DNA from: Stachybotrys elegans
Taxonomy: Eukaryota > Ascomycota > Sordariomycetes > Hypocreales > Stachybotryaceae
Length of the DNA: 64,000 nucleotides
Assembly: GCA_020746835.1 (NCBI GenBank)
Contig: JAGPNK010000035.1
Span: forward strand, 106,193 to 170,192
Direction of reading: 5' to 3'
The notes under the pieces are model-generated. The model saw nothing but the letters and a program-made list of their open reading frames with translations, had not been told where the DNA came from and did no database searches. Position 1 is the first letter of the stretch; every line of letters begins with the position of its first letter. Position numbers and translations under genes: made by a program. Below, piece after piece: positions 1-10,618 of this stretch.

Positions 1-1206
1 ATATTTTCCGAGGCCCGTTTTGAATATTGGCAGCTCCTGCGAAACTGTGCAGCTGCTCTATAAATAAGTCTCCGAAGGCAGGAATGATGCCAAGAGTCTC
101 CTTGACGCCCATACGAAGCCAGAAATGGATGCTGACCATTGTTAGCCCACAGAGCTGTCTGAGAGATGAATTGCGTTGCACCTTCAAAAGCTCATTGGCT
201 GATGTAGCCGTAACAGTTGCAGCAAGGAAGTCGATGCCCTCCGAGCAAGAGAGCCATTCTGGTTGCTGTGTGCCGGTGGCCGTTTTGTCTTTATTGATCA
301 ACTCCATGAGTATATCCCTGATTTTGCCTACAGCTCGGGACTTGCTTCCTGGAGTCGCGTTCTTACAGGATTCTTGATACCCTAAACAGCAAAGTCAATT
401 TTAGCTGCTCATTGTCCGCCAATACGTACCTATTTTGACTACGCCCATAGCTGTAAGCAGCACAGAGCTCGAGTCTAAATGAATGTGTTCCATTCCTTCA
501 TTTTCTAGATAGGCAATACCTTCAATTATCTAAACAGTAAGCTGAGAAGTAGGTAGACTAAATTCCTAAGATAGCTCACCTGGCCAATAATAGCTCCGAC
601 TTGATGTGGCGTAGGGTAATCCGTGCTCTTTATCATGCGGGAGAGGTTGATATGCATATCCTCAAATATCACGTAGAGAGATTCCTCTGTAACGTAAGCA
701 TCATATGCCTCAACAAACAAATCGCGTGGAAGTTGCTGTATGCGGGAGAGTGTTTGCTCCGCCTCTTGAGTTGTGAATACCCTGATGTTGACCAATACGT
801 CTGGCTTTGCTCTCACAAGCGCCAGGTCCACATCACCCCCAAGATCATGGTACGTCAATATCCACTCATAATGCTTCCATGGATCACCGGGGTTGGCCGC
901 GAAAATAGTAACAGGTTTCTTGTTGCTACCATCGATGAACAGGGTTGCATCCGGGTTAAGCTCCTCGCGATTGGCCAAGTCCGTTATGTGATCCTTTCGG
1001 CGCAGCTTGTTATTGGTATGCTTCTTGAAAGTACCACTTTCTACCTTTGCCTGCTGGAGCGCTTCGTCTATCACGGGTTTCAGACGCTTGGAGCCTGTCG
1101 ATCCAGAGTCCCTGAACCTTTCGGGTTTTGGGCTTTTAGTGCGAACCCTGCTTGGACGTACCCCGCTAAAGAAAATTTGAGTGGTTGGACGACCCGTCTT
1201 ATCCAT
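1..1206 (-). CDS. Protein kinase-like gene, probable pseudokinase (3' end outside window)
   Basis: Three exons can be read on the minus strand: 1206-580, 529-430 and 381-<1. They are separated by introns of 50 and 48 nt (579-530 and 429-382) with GT..TTTAG ends, and the phases agree. A TGA lies in frame upstream, so the ATG at 1206 is the likely start. The N-terminus is basic and serine/proline rich. The middle resembles the N-lobe and hinge of a protein kinase fold (YVIFEDMHINLSRMI). The catalytic-loop position reads HIHLDSSSVLL where HRDxxxxN is expected, and the DFG position reads VVKIG, so catalytic residues are missing. Inference: a fungal kinase-like pseudokinase of unknown role. It diverges from the DUF3723 gene with only 208 bases between the two ATGs. 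Family assignment is by eye only. Confidence 0.6.
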
Positions 1207-1414
1207 GACTGCTCCATGTACAAACGCTCAGATTGGCGATGTGGATACATATATTTGTAGGCTAATGAGAAGCGTTCGAGGTGGTGGCTTAAATACTGAC
1301 TCTGTGGCCGTTAGCGGCTGCCGCCACTTTTTGCGCATGTCACCAGGATATTACATGGGGATAAGAAGTCTGAGGTTCTGCGTATCGGTACCTGTAACTA
1401 CATATTCATTTACG

Positions 1415-3095
1415 ATGAGCAAGAGGAAATTGGAGTCCACCTCGGATGTAGAAATTTATTGCAAGATACGAGAATCCCGCTTAAAGAAGGATCGACATTC
1501 TGAAAGCCAGTATATATCTCAGCTTTCATCCAAACATGCTCTCCGATGTGTGAATGCGCTTCTTGGCCACGAAGCACTTGCTAAGTCATTCGACGAACTG
1601 CTCACGATAAAAGGTCTACGGAGTGGCTGGAGCGTCAGCCAATGGCATAAATACTCAAGATATGCCGAGGTAGAGATAAACTGTCCACAACGAATATGGT
1701 ACTGACTTTCCACAGCAGGTTATTCATTATAACTCCCAGGTATCAGCGGACTGGACCAAACTCATACCGCAGGAGGAAGCAAGAACCCAAACAGATTCTA
1801 TTTCTGTCACTGCAATAGAGGGGAAATGCCCGAAATACTGCCAGAACGATAAAATAGAAATCTTTAAGAAATTACAGGCAGGCCAGATATTCACCGCTCT
1901 CACCCAAGCGCAACGGGAGGAATTGTGGAATTCGCTGCTCTTGATCGATCATCCCGTTCTGAGTCTGTTTACACTCCTAAACGATTTGCATTTTATCGAC
2001 ACCATCGCGCCTAGCATTCGCCACGTTATCAAATTTCCAAAGAGGAGGCGCCCGCCAGGCAAAAAACCCTACGACAGGGAGCCGCCTCCTACTATAGAAT
2101 CCATCTTGAAAGGCTCGTTTTCAGCGACTGAAGGTGATGGCAACATGGTAGTCGAGGTATCAAGCGGAGTTTTCTATGAATTATCCGTTCCTGCTGATGC
2201 TCGCTTTGATCTGGCGCAACGCCAGCTATGGCTGTATGTCATGAGGAATTGGAAATCAATGGCATGGCCTCGACAAAGCGATGGTAAACAACTCCTGGCG
2301 AAATGTGAGCTCCAAGAAGCAGAATTTGACGTCCTGAACGACTTTTCTGGCCTCGCCAATCGTCTTGGCTTCGTGGCGCCAGGCAGTGAGCAGTCAAATA
2401 GTGAAAATATATGTGTCCCGCGGCAGAACCATACCCACTCCTTTTGCAGCACTCCAAACCCTAGGAGACGCAGCGGCATCCCCTATGATAATACATACGA
2501 AAAAGACAGGGAATTGCTGTTCATACATAACCTTCATGCACAGACAGAGGAATTCACTTCTTTCTTCGTGCTAAGGGCAATGTACTTTGCATTCTTTGGC
2601 AGAAACATAAAGCAGTTCGACCTCACTCCATCTATGCTAACGGACATGAAAGCGGCATCACGGAAAGGCAGTTCTGAGGATGCAGGAGATACACACATGC
2701 AAAATGCAGCTGCAACTGAGATCATGGCGACAGAGGAAAGGCGCGAGGCTAGGCATATAACCAGCCAATATCCCGAAGCCCAACTTCCCGAGCCTCATCC
2801 TGCCACAATATCGTTCTATACCTTCAGACAAGGTAGCTTGCAGATCGACCGCAGAGTAGCCGTTGACCGTTCAGCCGTGGAAATTACGGCAGAGCAGTAT
2901 AAGAACGACGGCTTTATACCATATTCAACGGAGCGCGAACCTCTGATGACCCCAGGCACAGTATTCGATTCGGCGTGCTCATCAGGGCTATATGCCATAA
3001 TATTGTTGCCGAATGATGACCTGGACGTTAATTCACGTCTCGAAGAAGCTGTATTGCATCTGAAAAGAAACATGAACGTCTATTCGGTTTCCTAG
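1415..3095 (+). CDS. DUF3723-like protein, short N-terminus
   Basis: Two exons, 1415-1669 and 1716-3095, joined by a 46-nt intron (GTAGAG..CTGAC..CACAG) with phase 0 on both sides, give 544 aa. The join yields HKYSRYAE followed by QVIHYNSQV, which continues the family pattern. I recognise the DUF3723 layout: an EIYCKIRE block, a DELLTIKGL block, QIFTALTQAQREELW, then LSLFTLLNDLHFI and FDLAQRQLWLYVMR. The long N-terminal part usual for this family is absent, so the gene may be 5'-truncated or have an unseen upstream exon. The last residues may also be frameshifted, because another frame stays open just beyond the stop. DUF3723 is of unknown function and is reported as recurrent cargo of fungal Starship elements. 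The two NLR genes 10-20 kb away fit that association. Confidence 0.65.
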
Positions 3096-3540
3096 GGCAA
3101 TGGGAAGTAAGCTGGAGATGATCTGTCTACGTGCATGCTATGGCTCAAGAAACCTCAAGTCAATGAGGCATGCAGTCTAGTTTTCGGTCTCGATGTGCAG
3201 GATGTATCAGTTGAAGCGCTTTCTATCATAGGAAAAAATCAATTTACAAGCCTACAGAAGTAATAAAACAAATCGTCCTCCATATGCCCAAAATAGTATG
3301 ATGGCAGCCTGCTGGCAGCATAAGCAACCAGGTTTAGGATACGCGTTAATTGCAACACCCAGACTCGAGCCATTTTACGATTATAAATAAGGCGGAAATA
3401 TCGAGAGTCCATCGCAAGGGTACATATAGAAGCTTTAGGATTGGCTACTTGAGAAAGTTGTTCATCTGTAGGTGTGCACTGTAATAGCTGTAATAGATAG
3501 TCTGTCACAGATGTGCCATGGCATGATCCTTGATCCTCAG
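3096..3540. other. Intergenic, nothing recognised
   Basis: The 3' flank of the DUF3723 gene. It holds one 89-codon open frame on the minus strand without recognisable features. I see no RNA gene or repeat here. Confidence 0.5.
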
Positions 3541-4650
3541 GTCCTAGGATGCAACCGAGCTAGCTCTAAGTTCCTAGAACCAAAAATAGTACCTAGGATA
3601 GTGGGCTTAAAGATTAGAGCTAGCTCTAAAGTTGTGGGATGATAAATGCAGAAACTTAAGAGCTAGCTCAAATATAGCCCCTAGGACAGCTCGAGCGAGT
3701 CCTAGAACGAGAGCTGGTTCTGGGACAAGAGTGGGTTCTAGGACGAGAGCTGGTTCTGGGACAAGAGCCGGTTCTAGGACGAGAGCTGGTTCTGGGACAA
3801 GAGCTGGTTCTGGGACAAGAGCCAGTTCTGGGACGAAAGCCGGTTCTGGGACAAGAGCGAGTCCTAGAACGAGAGCTGGTTCTGGGACAATAGTGGGTTC
3901 TAGGACGAGAGCTGGTTCTGGGACAAGAGCCGGTTCTAGGACGAGAGCTGGTTCTGGGACAAGAGCCGGTTCTGGGACGAAAGCCGGTTCTGGGACAAGA
4001 GTGGGTTCTAGGACGAGAGTGGGTTCTGGGACAAGAGTGGTTCTAGGACGAAATATGAGCTAGCTCTAAAGTCATGAGTGCAGAAACTTAGAGCTAGCTC
4101 ATATTTTGTCCCAGAACTGGCTCTTGTCCCAGAACCCACTCTCGTTCTAGGACTCGCTCGGGCTGTCCTAGGGGCTATATTTGAGCTAGCTCTAAATTTC
4201 TGCTTCCGCAACTTTAGAGCTAGCTCATATTTTGTCCTAGAACCAGCTCTTGTCCCAGAACCAGCTCTTGTCCCAGAACCAGCTCTCGTCCTAGAACCCA
4301 CTATTGTCCCAGAACCAGCTCTCGTTCTAGGACTCGCTCTTGTCCCAGAACCGGCTTTCGTCCCAGAACTGGCTCTTGTCCCAGAACCAGCTCTCGTCCC
4401 AGAACCCACTCTCGTCCCAGAACCGGCTCTTGTCCCAGAACCAGCTCTCGTCCCAGAACCGGCTCTTGTCCCAGAACCAGCTCTCGTTCTAGGACTCGCT
4501 CGAGCTGTCCTAGGGGCTATATTTGAGTTAGCTCTAAGTTTCTGCTTCCACAACTTTAGAGCTAGCTCATATTTTGTCCTGGGACATGCGGAAAGCTAAA
4601 AAGCAATAAACGACTGTAGAGCTAGCTCATATTTGTCCTAGGACTAGGTA
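3541..4650. repeat. Inverted 18-bp minisatellite with palindromic AGAGCTAGCTC modules
   Basis: An 18-bp unit (consensus GGTTCTGGGACAAGAGCT, with GTTCTAGGACGAGAGC variants) repeats about 20 times from roughly 3690 to 4050. The same unit appears in reverse complement from roughly 4104 to 4165 and again from 4235 to 4515. Each array is bordered by modules carrying the palindrome AGAGCTAGCTCT and by a block beginning GGGCTATATTTGAG or its complement (3659-3700 against 4490-4535). The unit length is divisible by three, so long open frames run through both strands; these are repeat translations (RAGSGT, LVPEPA), not genes. The arrangement could form a long hairpin. Confidence 0.85.
4050..4106. repeat. 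Central palindrome of the minisatellite
   Basis: AAATATGAGCTAGCTCTAA at 4050-4068 is matched by its reverse complement at 4088-4106, with a 19-nt spacer. This is the dyad centre between the two oppositely oriented minisatellite arms. Confidence 0.85.
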
Positions 4651-4750
4651 GGGAATTAGCAAGAGTTTCCTTTTAAATACATTGGGCTGGTAGATCTAAA
4701 TTCTATGCTCTACATCGGTCTTCAGTCAGTCCTTGCTCATAATAACGGAA

Positions 4751-5407
4751 ATGCATGAGTCTATTATATCCCAGAGCAGCGCAGACAATGAACAAATCGG
4801 CCTGTCTCCTTTACATGCACTTCCCCCTGAACTAAAGTTCGAAATAATGATCAATATATCTGACATATCATCTCTACTATCCTTTATTGAGACTTATTCA
4901 GATTTCCGAAATATATTTATCAGATCTAGCAGAAGGATTTTATCCACAATATTCATACGAGCATGCCATACACAGGCCAATAGTGGAGGAAGTATCTTGG
5001 ATGGATGCTATCTTGACCCAAATTTTGGGCAGGTATACCGCCAACTATGGGTACTGATCCGTCGCGAAATTATACCAAGGGAGGACGCAGTGGCAATGTT
5101 TGATATTGCATGGGAAATTTTTCTAAATGAACGATTACTTCTTCTACCGCTTGGCCGAGCTTTGATAAAGACCTTTGAAGCAAGCCAGATGCACAAGGTA
5201 GAGCACCTAAGTAACAACATCACTGCCCTCGAATTATGGATTGAATCTCGAGCGCTACGATCTACAGAGATTTACTCGGGTATGGTTCAGGTTGATATTG
5301 ACCAACTATCAGCCCGGGCTGATAAGATTGAAATCACGGTGCTACAAACGAAAAACAGACCGCCCTATTGCACTACTATCTTTATACCCCCCTCTCTCCA
5401 ACTTTGA
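4751..5407 (+). CDS. F-box-like protein
   Basis: 218 aa from the ATG at 4751; the frame is open back to 4733 but without an earlier ATG. Residues about 19-62 look like an F-box: LHALPPELKFEIM, then a helix pair ISSLLSFIETYSDFRNIF. F-box proteins recruit substrates to SCF ubiquitin ligases through Skp1. Short fungal F-box proteins with divergent C-termini are common in accessory DNA. No WD40 or leucine-rich repeats follow, and the C-terminus (TTIFIPPSLQL) looks abrupt, so a 3' exon may be missing or lost. The gene lies directly downstream of the minisatellite. The SCF role is inferred from the family. Confidence 0.5.
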   Translation: MHESIISQSSADNEQIGLSPLHALPPELKFEIMINISDISSLLSFIETYSDFRNIFIRSSRRILSTIFIRACHTQANSGGSILDGCYLDPNFGQVYRQLWVLIRREIIPREDAVAMFDIAWEIFLNERLLLLPLGRALIKTFEASQMHKVEHLSNNITALELWIESRALRSTEIYSGMVQVDIDQLSARADKIEITVLQTKNRPPYCTTIFIPPSLQL

Positions 5408-5608
5408 TCAAGTCATCTGCCGAAAGCCATCCAGCGGCAGCGTTGACAGAGTCACTGGAAGCCATCTTCCATCGAAAACCTTGATATGTTCAGCGAAGTT
5501 TCCAACTAGTTATGACAGATAGTTAGGAAAGCTTAATTTCACTATCACCTATAAGCACATATTTTCTTGCCAAACTTTGTTTATTGATTTAACAATATCC
5601 TTATGATT

Positions 5609-5670
5609 GTATGGGATTTCCTGTTCTTGTTCGTCAATGGCATACAGACCAGTGACTTCAAGGTTATCTT
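5609..5670 (-). repeat. Dispersed ~58-bp element, copy 1
   Basis: On the minus strand this reads ...GAAGTCACTGGTCTGTATGC and later ACAGGAAATCCCATAC. It matches four other copies in the window at 9240, 43911, 45211 and 54413. It is the most diverged copy in its middle part (CATTGACGAACAAG). Confidence 0.7.
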
Positions 5671-5865
5671 TATTATTAAGTAAGCCTCCTCGGTATTGCT
5701 GGTCTGCATTCTACTAGGACATACAATCGGGAAAACCCATATCTTTATACACTCAATTAGACTGGGTAACGCTCAAGGGCTACTACTATATAGTCGGTCG
5801 ACTGCTTCTTCTAACTCCTACTACATAGCTCTGTTCATTACTATATCTATAAACTGGGTGCAATT

Positions 5866-6457
5866 TTACAATATTTGCAGTAACCAAAATCTGTAGACTG
5901 AGAAAATAATTATAAAGAAGGCAAACCATGCACAGACAATAGAGCCAGTAATGGTAGCCGTTATAGACCATTCTCCTTTATGAACTGCATATACGTTCTG
6001 TAATGTTGACAATAAGCCCATAAAGGAGTAGATTACAACAGGCCTGGTCGGGAAATTAGACATTCTGATCTTGACCATGGCAGGACACTTACTCAAATAT
6101 TCGATCCATCAAGAAGACATAGTTATGCCTCCATCTAACCCAGAGATAGATGAGACCAATAGCAGCAAAGGCGCAACAGAAAGAAGCAACATAGAGCAGC
6201 GGGACATTCTCAACCGCAGAAGCAATATAGTTTCCAGCTTTCCCACTTTCATGCAAGAATTGGGAATCTTGTAGGGACGCAAATGTCGATGGAAATGTCA
6301 GATAGCCTGCGAGCAACAGCCATGTACAAGCCTTTGCCCCCAAGGAGTGTAGATAAGAGACCTCCTTAGCATTTTCAAGAATCATGTCATTGTACTTCGC
6401 ATTGAATTCATATTGCTTGCTTAGGATATAGCTTCTAATTACCGGTAACATATCCAA
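5866..6457 (-). CDS. Four-helix fungal membrane protein, uncharacterised
   Basis: Exons 6457-6093 and 6043-5866 with a 49-nt intron (GTAAGT..GACCAG); total 180 aa, phases consistent. Four hydrophobic segments are visible: CTWLLLAGYLTFPSTF, LLYVASFCCAFAAIGLIYLW, VVIYSFMGLLSTL and GSIVCAWFAFFIIIFSVY. Between helix 2 and helix 3 lies a conserved-looking WVRWRHNYVFLMDRIFEP loop. I have the impression of a widespread filamentous-fungal membrane family with this RWRHNYVWL-type signature, but no function is known to me. It is transcribed away from the GH64 gene; the two ATGs are 298 bases apart across an A+T-rich spacer that probably holds both promoters. Confidence 0.7.
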
Positions 6458-6755
6458 TTAGAATCTGCATTTAGTTCATCCAAAAGAACAATGCTCTGTT
6501 CGGTTCTTAATAGGTCAGTATAACCCTCCAATACTGGATTAAGTACCCATCCAATATTTCTTCCGTGTATAAATTAATCCATAAAAATACAATTAATGTG
6601 TATATATGTACATATGTATATGTGAAGAGTACTGTACTCATAAGAAAGCTATTGTGTATCTATTTTGTGTAAAGCCATATTTTGCTCCTATACAGACAAA
6701 AGACTAGAGCAAGCTAACCAGTCATTCACCTGGCTCTCTTTCCTAGTCTTGTCCA

Positions 6756-8123
6756 ATGCACCCTAGAGTGTCTACTGTATCTTCCTGGGCTTTTTACGCA
6801 ATACAAATGGCACTCTCAAATATTGCTAACGGTAGCCAAGTTAATAACATCAGTAATATCACGATTGCGCGCCCTAGAGGTATTCAGAACTTTACTTTAG
6901 AGGAAGATATCATAAAGGACTCTTACTTATTCCCTTCAGAGGCGGTTCGACAGGGAGAAGATGCCACATCGAAACCACTATCTGTACAATTTGTGAACAA
7001 CTTCGAAGGTGGCCAAGTTAATGCTTATTTGACTGGACTAGACTCCGACAACGCAGTTGTCTTTGTTGCTGCTGATGGGACCCTTATCTACCCCAGTTCT
7101 GGAGGCTCGCATATGCCTGTCTCAGTATCTGAACGTGTTGCTATCTTACTGCCTCAGAAGGAAGAGTCCATAGAAGTAAAACTGCCTCGATCTATCACCT
7201 CAGCCCGAATATACTTTTGCGAGGGCAAACTCAACTTTTATGTCGTTAATACACCTAACGGAAATGGCCTGATACATCCCTCGGCAACTGACCCCAACGA
7301 TTTGAGTTTTGACTTGAGCTGGGGATTTGTCGAACTGACATACACCGCTGATTTAACGCTATATGCTAACCTCAGCTTCGTTGACTTCGTTGGAATGGTA
7401 TTAGGCATGCAGCTCTCTGTTCTCGATGGCAGTCAGACACAGATCACATGTGGCTTGCGCCCAGCTGCCATTGCAGACATATGTAGGGAGCTTGCCATCC
7501 AGACCAATACCGACAGCTTTCCCTGGAGCAATCTTTGCGTTATAAATCAGCTCGGAAGGCCTATCCGTGTTCTTTCTCCAAGCCAGTACAGCATGGTCAA
7601 CCCCACCGATTTTGAGCACTACTGGAGTCGGTACATCGACCGGGTCTGGGAATACTATGCCACCACACCCCTAATTATCAATACACAAACAGAGGCTGGC
7701 AATATCACATGCCGAGTTACTGGAAATCTCCTTACCTGTGATGGCGATAATCGTGACTACGAAAAGCCTACGGCCCTGGACATCTGGGGATGTGATAGTG
7801 GTCCGTTTGGCAAGATGGATGGCGATAACATCATACACACTGCTGTTATCCCACGGCTATGTTCTGCTTTTGTGCGATCTACTCTCCTCCTAGAATATGG
7901 GAATATACAACCTAGCGTAGATTCTTCCCAGTACTATCGGGCAAATCCAACGAATCACTATAGCCGTCTGGTACACAAGTATGAAATTGATGGGAAGGGC
8001 TATACTTACGCCTACGATGACGTCAACCCGGATCACGAGGACGCTTCTGGTACACTCTCTTCTGGAGCCGCAGACACTTTAACTATTTTCGTTGGGGCAC
8101 CTGCAAGCGGATGTACATCCTAG
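6756..8123 (+). CDS. Glycoside hydrolase family 64 beta-1,3-glucanase
   Basis: A single 455-aa open frame from the ATG at 6756. The sequence has the GH64/thaumatin-like layout: VQFVNNF with GLDSDNAVVFVAADG near the N-terminus, then ARIYFCEGKLNFYV, the WGFVELTYTADLTLYANLSF region with the family W-x-F-x-E pattern, SFVDFVGMVLGMQL, and a C-terminal NHYSRLVHKYEIDGKGY with YAYDDVNPDHED. GH64 enzymes cleave beta-1,3-glucan, releasing oligosaccharides, and act on fungal or oomycete walls. A strong signal peptide is not obvious; the first 20 residues are only mildly hydrophobic, so secretion is uncertain unless an upstream exon exists. The frame has no disabling change, unlike many neighbours. Confidence 0.85.
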   Translation: MHPRVSTVSSWAFYAIQMALSNIANGSQVNNISNITIARPRGIQNFTLEEDIIKDSYLFPSEAVRQGEDATSKPLSVQFVNNFEGGQVNAYLTGLDSDNAVVFVAADGTLIYPSSGGSHMPVSVSERVAILLPQKEESIEVKLPRSITSARIYFCEGKLNFYVVNTPNGNGLIHPSATDPNDLSFDLSWGFVELTYTADLTLYANLSFVDFVGMVLGMQLSVLDGSQTQITCGLRPAAIADICRELAIQTNTDSFPWSNLCVINQLGRPIRVLSPSQYSMVNPTDFEHYWSRYIDRVWEYYATTPLIINTQTEAGNITCRVTGNLLTCDGDNRDYEKPTALDIWGCDSGPFGKMDGDNIIHTAVIPRLCSAFVRSTLLLEYGNIQPSVDSSQYYRANPTNHYSRLVHKYEIDGKGYTYAYDDVNPDHEDASGTLSSGAADTLTIFVGAPASGCTS

Positions 8124-8850
8124 ACTGATCAACGCACATCGTTACCTTTTCAAAGATCCTTGGCCAACTATTTGGCACCCCTACGTAGCTCGCCATGATG
8201 CAGTGCGGTATGTCTCGAATTGGATGCCTGGTTCGGAGGTGGGGACTTGGGAGTACCAGTAATTAGTGGTAGCCGAATTTAGCTTTTACGGACAACTTTA
8301 AATACTCTGGCATTGCTACCCAAATTTGACCTGCATGGTAAGCATTGTAAGTCACTATGAGCACGCACACAACCTATTCGGCGCCAATGACGCCAAAGAA
8401 CACATTCAGGGTCACTTCGCCCCCTGCAGGATGTAGGTTATGATCATCTCTACACACATGTCATGTTAACAACTGGACCCTAAGACGCCTACGCGCCGGT
8501 CCCGAGGCCTACGTCGCACTTCGAGTCATCACCCGCTTTAGTCACAGCATCCCTACGTTTACAAAATATATCTATCCTTAATACCAATGAAGCAATCTTC
8601 AGGGAAACTAGTAACAGAGGGGTTAAATCGAGAACAGGCAGCAGGCAGTTGGATTCTTCACCTATAATCCCTGCTAGGTTAATCACACGAAATTGGCAGG
8701 CTAGAGAACGTAGCAGCCCGTACTCTGGCTCATATTTCCAGAAGCCGTGGATGACGATCTAACTGTGGAGTTCACCAAACGCTATACCGCTGCCACACGA
8801 CAGTGCATCTAGTGTGCACAGCGTGTCATCCCGATCTTTAGCTTTAGCAA

Positions 8851-8858
8851 TATAAATA
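8851..8858 (+). promoter_or_regulatory. TATA-like box without an assigned gene
   Basis: TATAAATA, followed about 60 nt later by ATG codons at 8921 and 8934. The open frames that start there are short and low in complexity, so this may be an orphan promoter or a chance match. Confidence 0.25.
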
Positions 8859-9007
8859 CCCCACCGGGTCTCCTTTTTCGTCGTGAGCAACCCCACGAGC
8901 AGTTCCAATTGCTAGGAAAGATGACATCTAAAAATGGCTCCAACAGATCACACGCCCTCTACCTTCTGCCCACCCCTCACCCTCCAATACTCCGTCTCCC
9001 TGCTCTA

Positions 9008-9026
9008 CCCCCCCCCCCCCCCCCCC
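9008..9026. repeat. Poly-C tract (19 C)
   Basis: Homopolymer run within CT-rich DNA. Shorter runs of the same kind occur near 42990 (G) and 53690 (C). Its length is likely unstable and hard to sequence. Confidence 0.9.
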
Positions 9027-9239
9027 ACCTGTTCGCCCACTCTCTGTCCCCCCTCTCTGTCCTCTCTTTCTGCCTCTCCCACTTGTGTTCTTCTTTATCG
9101 CCTTCTCGTGCCTTTGCTCTCAAAGGCGTCATGCCAGACACTGGCTTTCAATAAATATCATATTTTGACTTTTATGATGACTTTGAGCTTGACTTCAGCA
9201 CACCTGTGGCTACCCCCTCTGGTTCCAGCGGGCCACAGT

Positions 9240-9297
9240 ATGTGGGATTTCCTGTTCGTGTGCCCCAATGGGATCCAGCGACTTTGAGGAGGCTCCC
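9240..9297 (-). repeat. Dispersed ~58-bp element, copy 2
   Basis: On the minus strand it reads CCTCCTCAAAGTCGCTGG, then ATCCCATTGGGGCACACGA and ACAGGAAATCCCACAT. Compared with the 43911 and 54413 copies it lacks about six bases after CTGG. Confidence 0.75.
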
Positions 9298-9499
9298 TCT
9301 GTGTATACACCGCAATCAACCGTACTCTGGCCTCACGATCAAACCAAGCCTGCACTGGGGCGATCCCCTTTGGAGCTCATCTCTTCTTTCAAAACATGCC
9401 TGGTCTCTCGAAGCCGCTCTCATCAATAAATATGTAGTGATATGAACGGCTTCCCATCATTTAAAGCCGGTAGTAATAAAAGTGTTGCAGATCAGGGAC

Positions 9500-9900
9500 C
9501 TATTGCTGTGCTACATGCCTCATTACCTTTAATATTGTCCTATGCTTCTTGAGTGCCCAGGATATCGCAGTAGCCAATACCTCCTCGCCGAACTCTTCTT
9601 GAATGTAATCAATCATCTCACATTCGGTCATCTCAGCTTCTTTGGCCAGCCGATGGGAAAGCACAGCCGCCATTGTAGTGGCAATCTTAGGATCAGGGCC
9701 AGTCAGGTTCACAGGTACAGTTGTTGTTCCGAATCGTGAGAACGTTGATCGTATTTTACGGAGTGATCGGGTAGTGCAAGGCACAACATCCAGTATAGCT
9801 TTGTCAGAGAAGGCTCCTTTGATCATGTGCAGGACCTGGCCATGCTGGGATCAAATTAGCCGAGGAGCCATACTGAGGAATTGGCCTATCGCGGGTGGTA
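9500..9900 (-). pseudogene. Tc1/mariner-type transposase N-terminal remnant
   Basis: The minus-strand frame 9826-9500 (108 aa) looks like the helix-turn-helix part of a fungal Tc1/mariner transposase: DVVPCTTRSLRKIRSTFSRFGT, a proline/glycine linker, IATTMAAVLSHRLAKEAEMT, then EMIDYIQEEFGEEV and a second helix-turn-helix ending LKVMRHVAQQ. No DDE catalytic part follows, so this is a fragment. The frame before the first ATG may extend to about 9900. Confidence 0.55.
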
Positions 9901-10174
9901 CCTAAGACGACGAAGGAACGGGACGGGAGAGGGGAGGGGATACTCGTACAATGGGGTCCAGTTTTGACCCTGGTTATCATGACAGATACTTGTAGGGGAC
10001 CAAAAGTGGCACCTCTTGGGCTTGGTACTTTGGCCCACTGCTTAGAGCCAAAAATCGCGCTTTCTCGACGGCGAGTATTGCTCTATATAGTAGCTCTAGA
10101 CACACTACATTCGCCTTCCTTACTTTGCATAACAGCGCAAACGTTTTGATCGCATTGCCAGTACAACCGCCACA

Positions 10175-10618
10175 ATGACATCTTGCTCATCTGACACAAC
10201 AGGTACAGTAACAAAAGCACCCTTGCTTTTTAGGTTAGAAAACTAAGGTCATATATCAGCTAGCGACACAGAAGTTGAAAGCGACAGTGCCGGCAGCCTT
10301 CAGCATTTTATCGCCTCTGACGAGAGCTATATGCCAACTCCGGTAACAGGATCACCTTTGTCCAGTGGAGATGATCAGAGTCGTTCAAGACATCGACGAG
10401 GACGCACAATGTTACGGAGGCCTACGCTTTACAACGGAGACTTGCGAAGAGGGTCGATGGAGCATCGGTGCAAAAACTGCTGTAGCTGCATTACATCGAA
10501 CGCAACTTTCCAGGATCTTACAGATGCTATTAAGGATCTCACGGCACTACTCAGGCAGGGACAAGGACGGTTCATGGAAGGTGACATTCATGTAGAATGT
10601 CGGAGGGGTGAGCGCTAA
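10175..10618 (+). CDS. Small acidic-then-basic protein with LxxFIxxDES motif
   Basis: Exon 10175-10202 (ATGACATCTTGC...) is joined to 10260-10618 over a 57-nt intron (GTACAG..ATCAG), giving 128 aa with agreeing phase. The N-terminus is acidic and serine rich and contains SLQHFIASDES. An arginine-rich block follows (SRHRRGRTMLRR), then a predicted helix LTDAIKDLTALLRQ. The layout is the same as that of the 202-aa protein at 48826-49493. I do not recognise the family. It sits between transposon remnants and could itself be element-derived. An alternative reading frame (10365-10595) is also open but does not join to the first exon. Confidence 0.4.

Larger units (their letters stand above)
8124..9239. 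other. Intergenic, no gene recognised
   Basis: No credible coding region. It contains a TATA-like box at 8851 and a run of 19 C at 9008-9026. Short proline/serine-rich open frames around 8909-9290 are low-complexity translations of CT-rich DNA. Confidence 0.5.

Noticed and set aside
1699..1715. A 17-nt intron or frameshift joining the DUF3723 frames
   Set aside because: A normal 46-nt intron at 1670-1715 with phase 0 explains the frame change and restores the family pattern.
3632..4599. Long open frames of 143, 181 and 173 aa on both strands
   Set aside because: They are translations of the 18-bp minisatellite, whose unit is a multiple of three; no complexity or start context.
8909..9445. 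Overlapping 79-117 aa frames
   Set aside because: Low-complexity Pro/Ser/Leu translations of CT-rich and repeat DNA, open in several phases.
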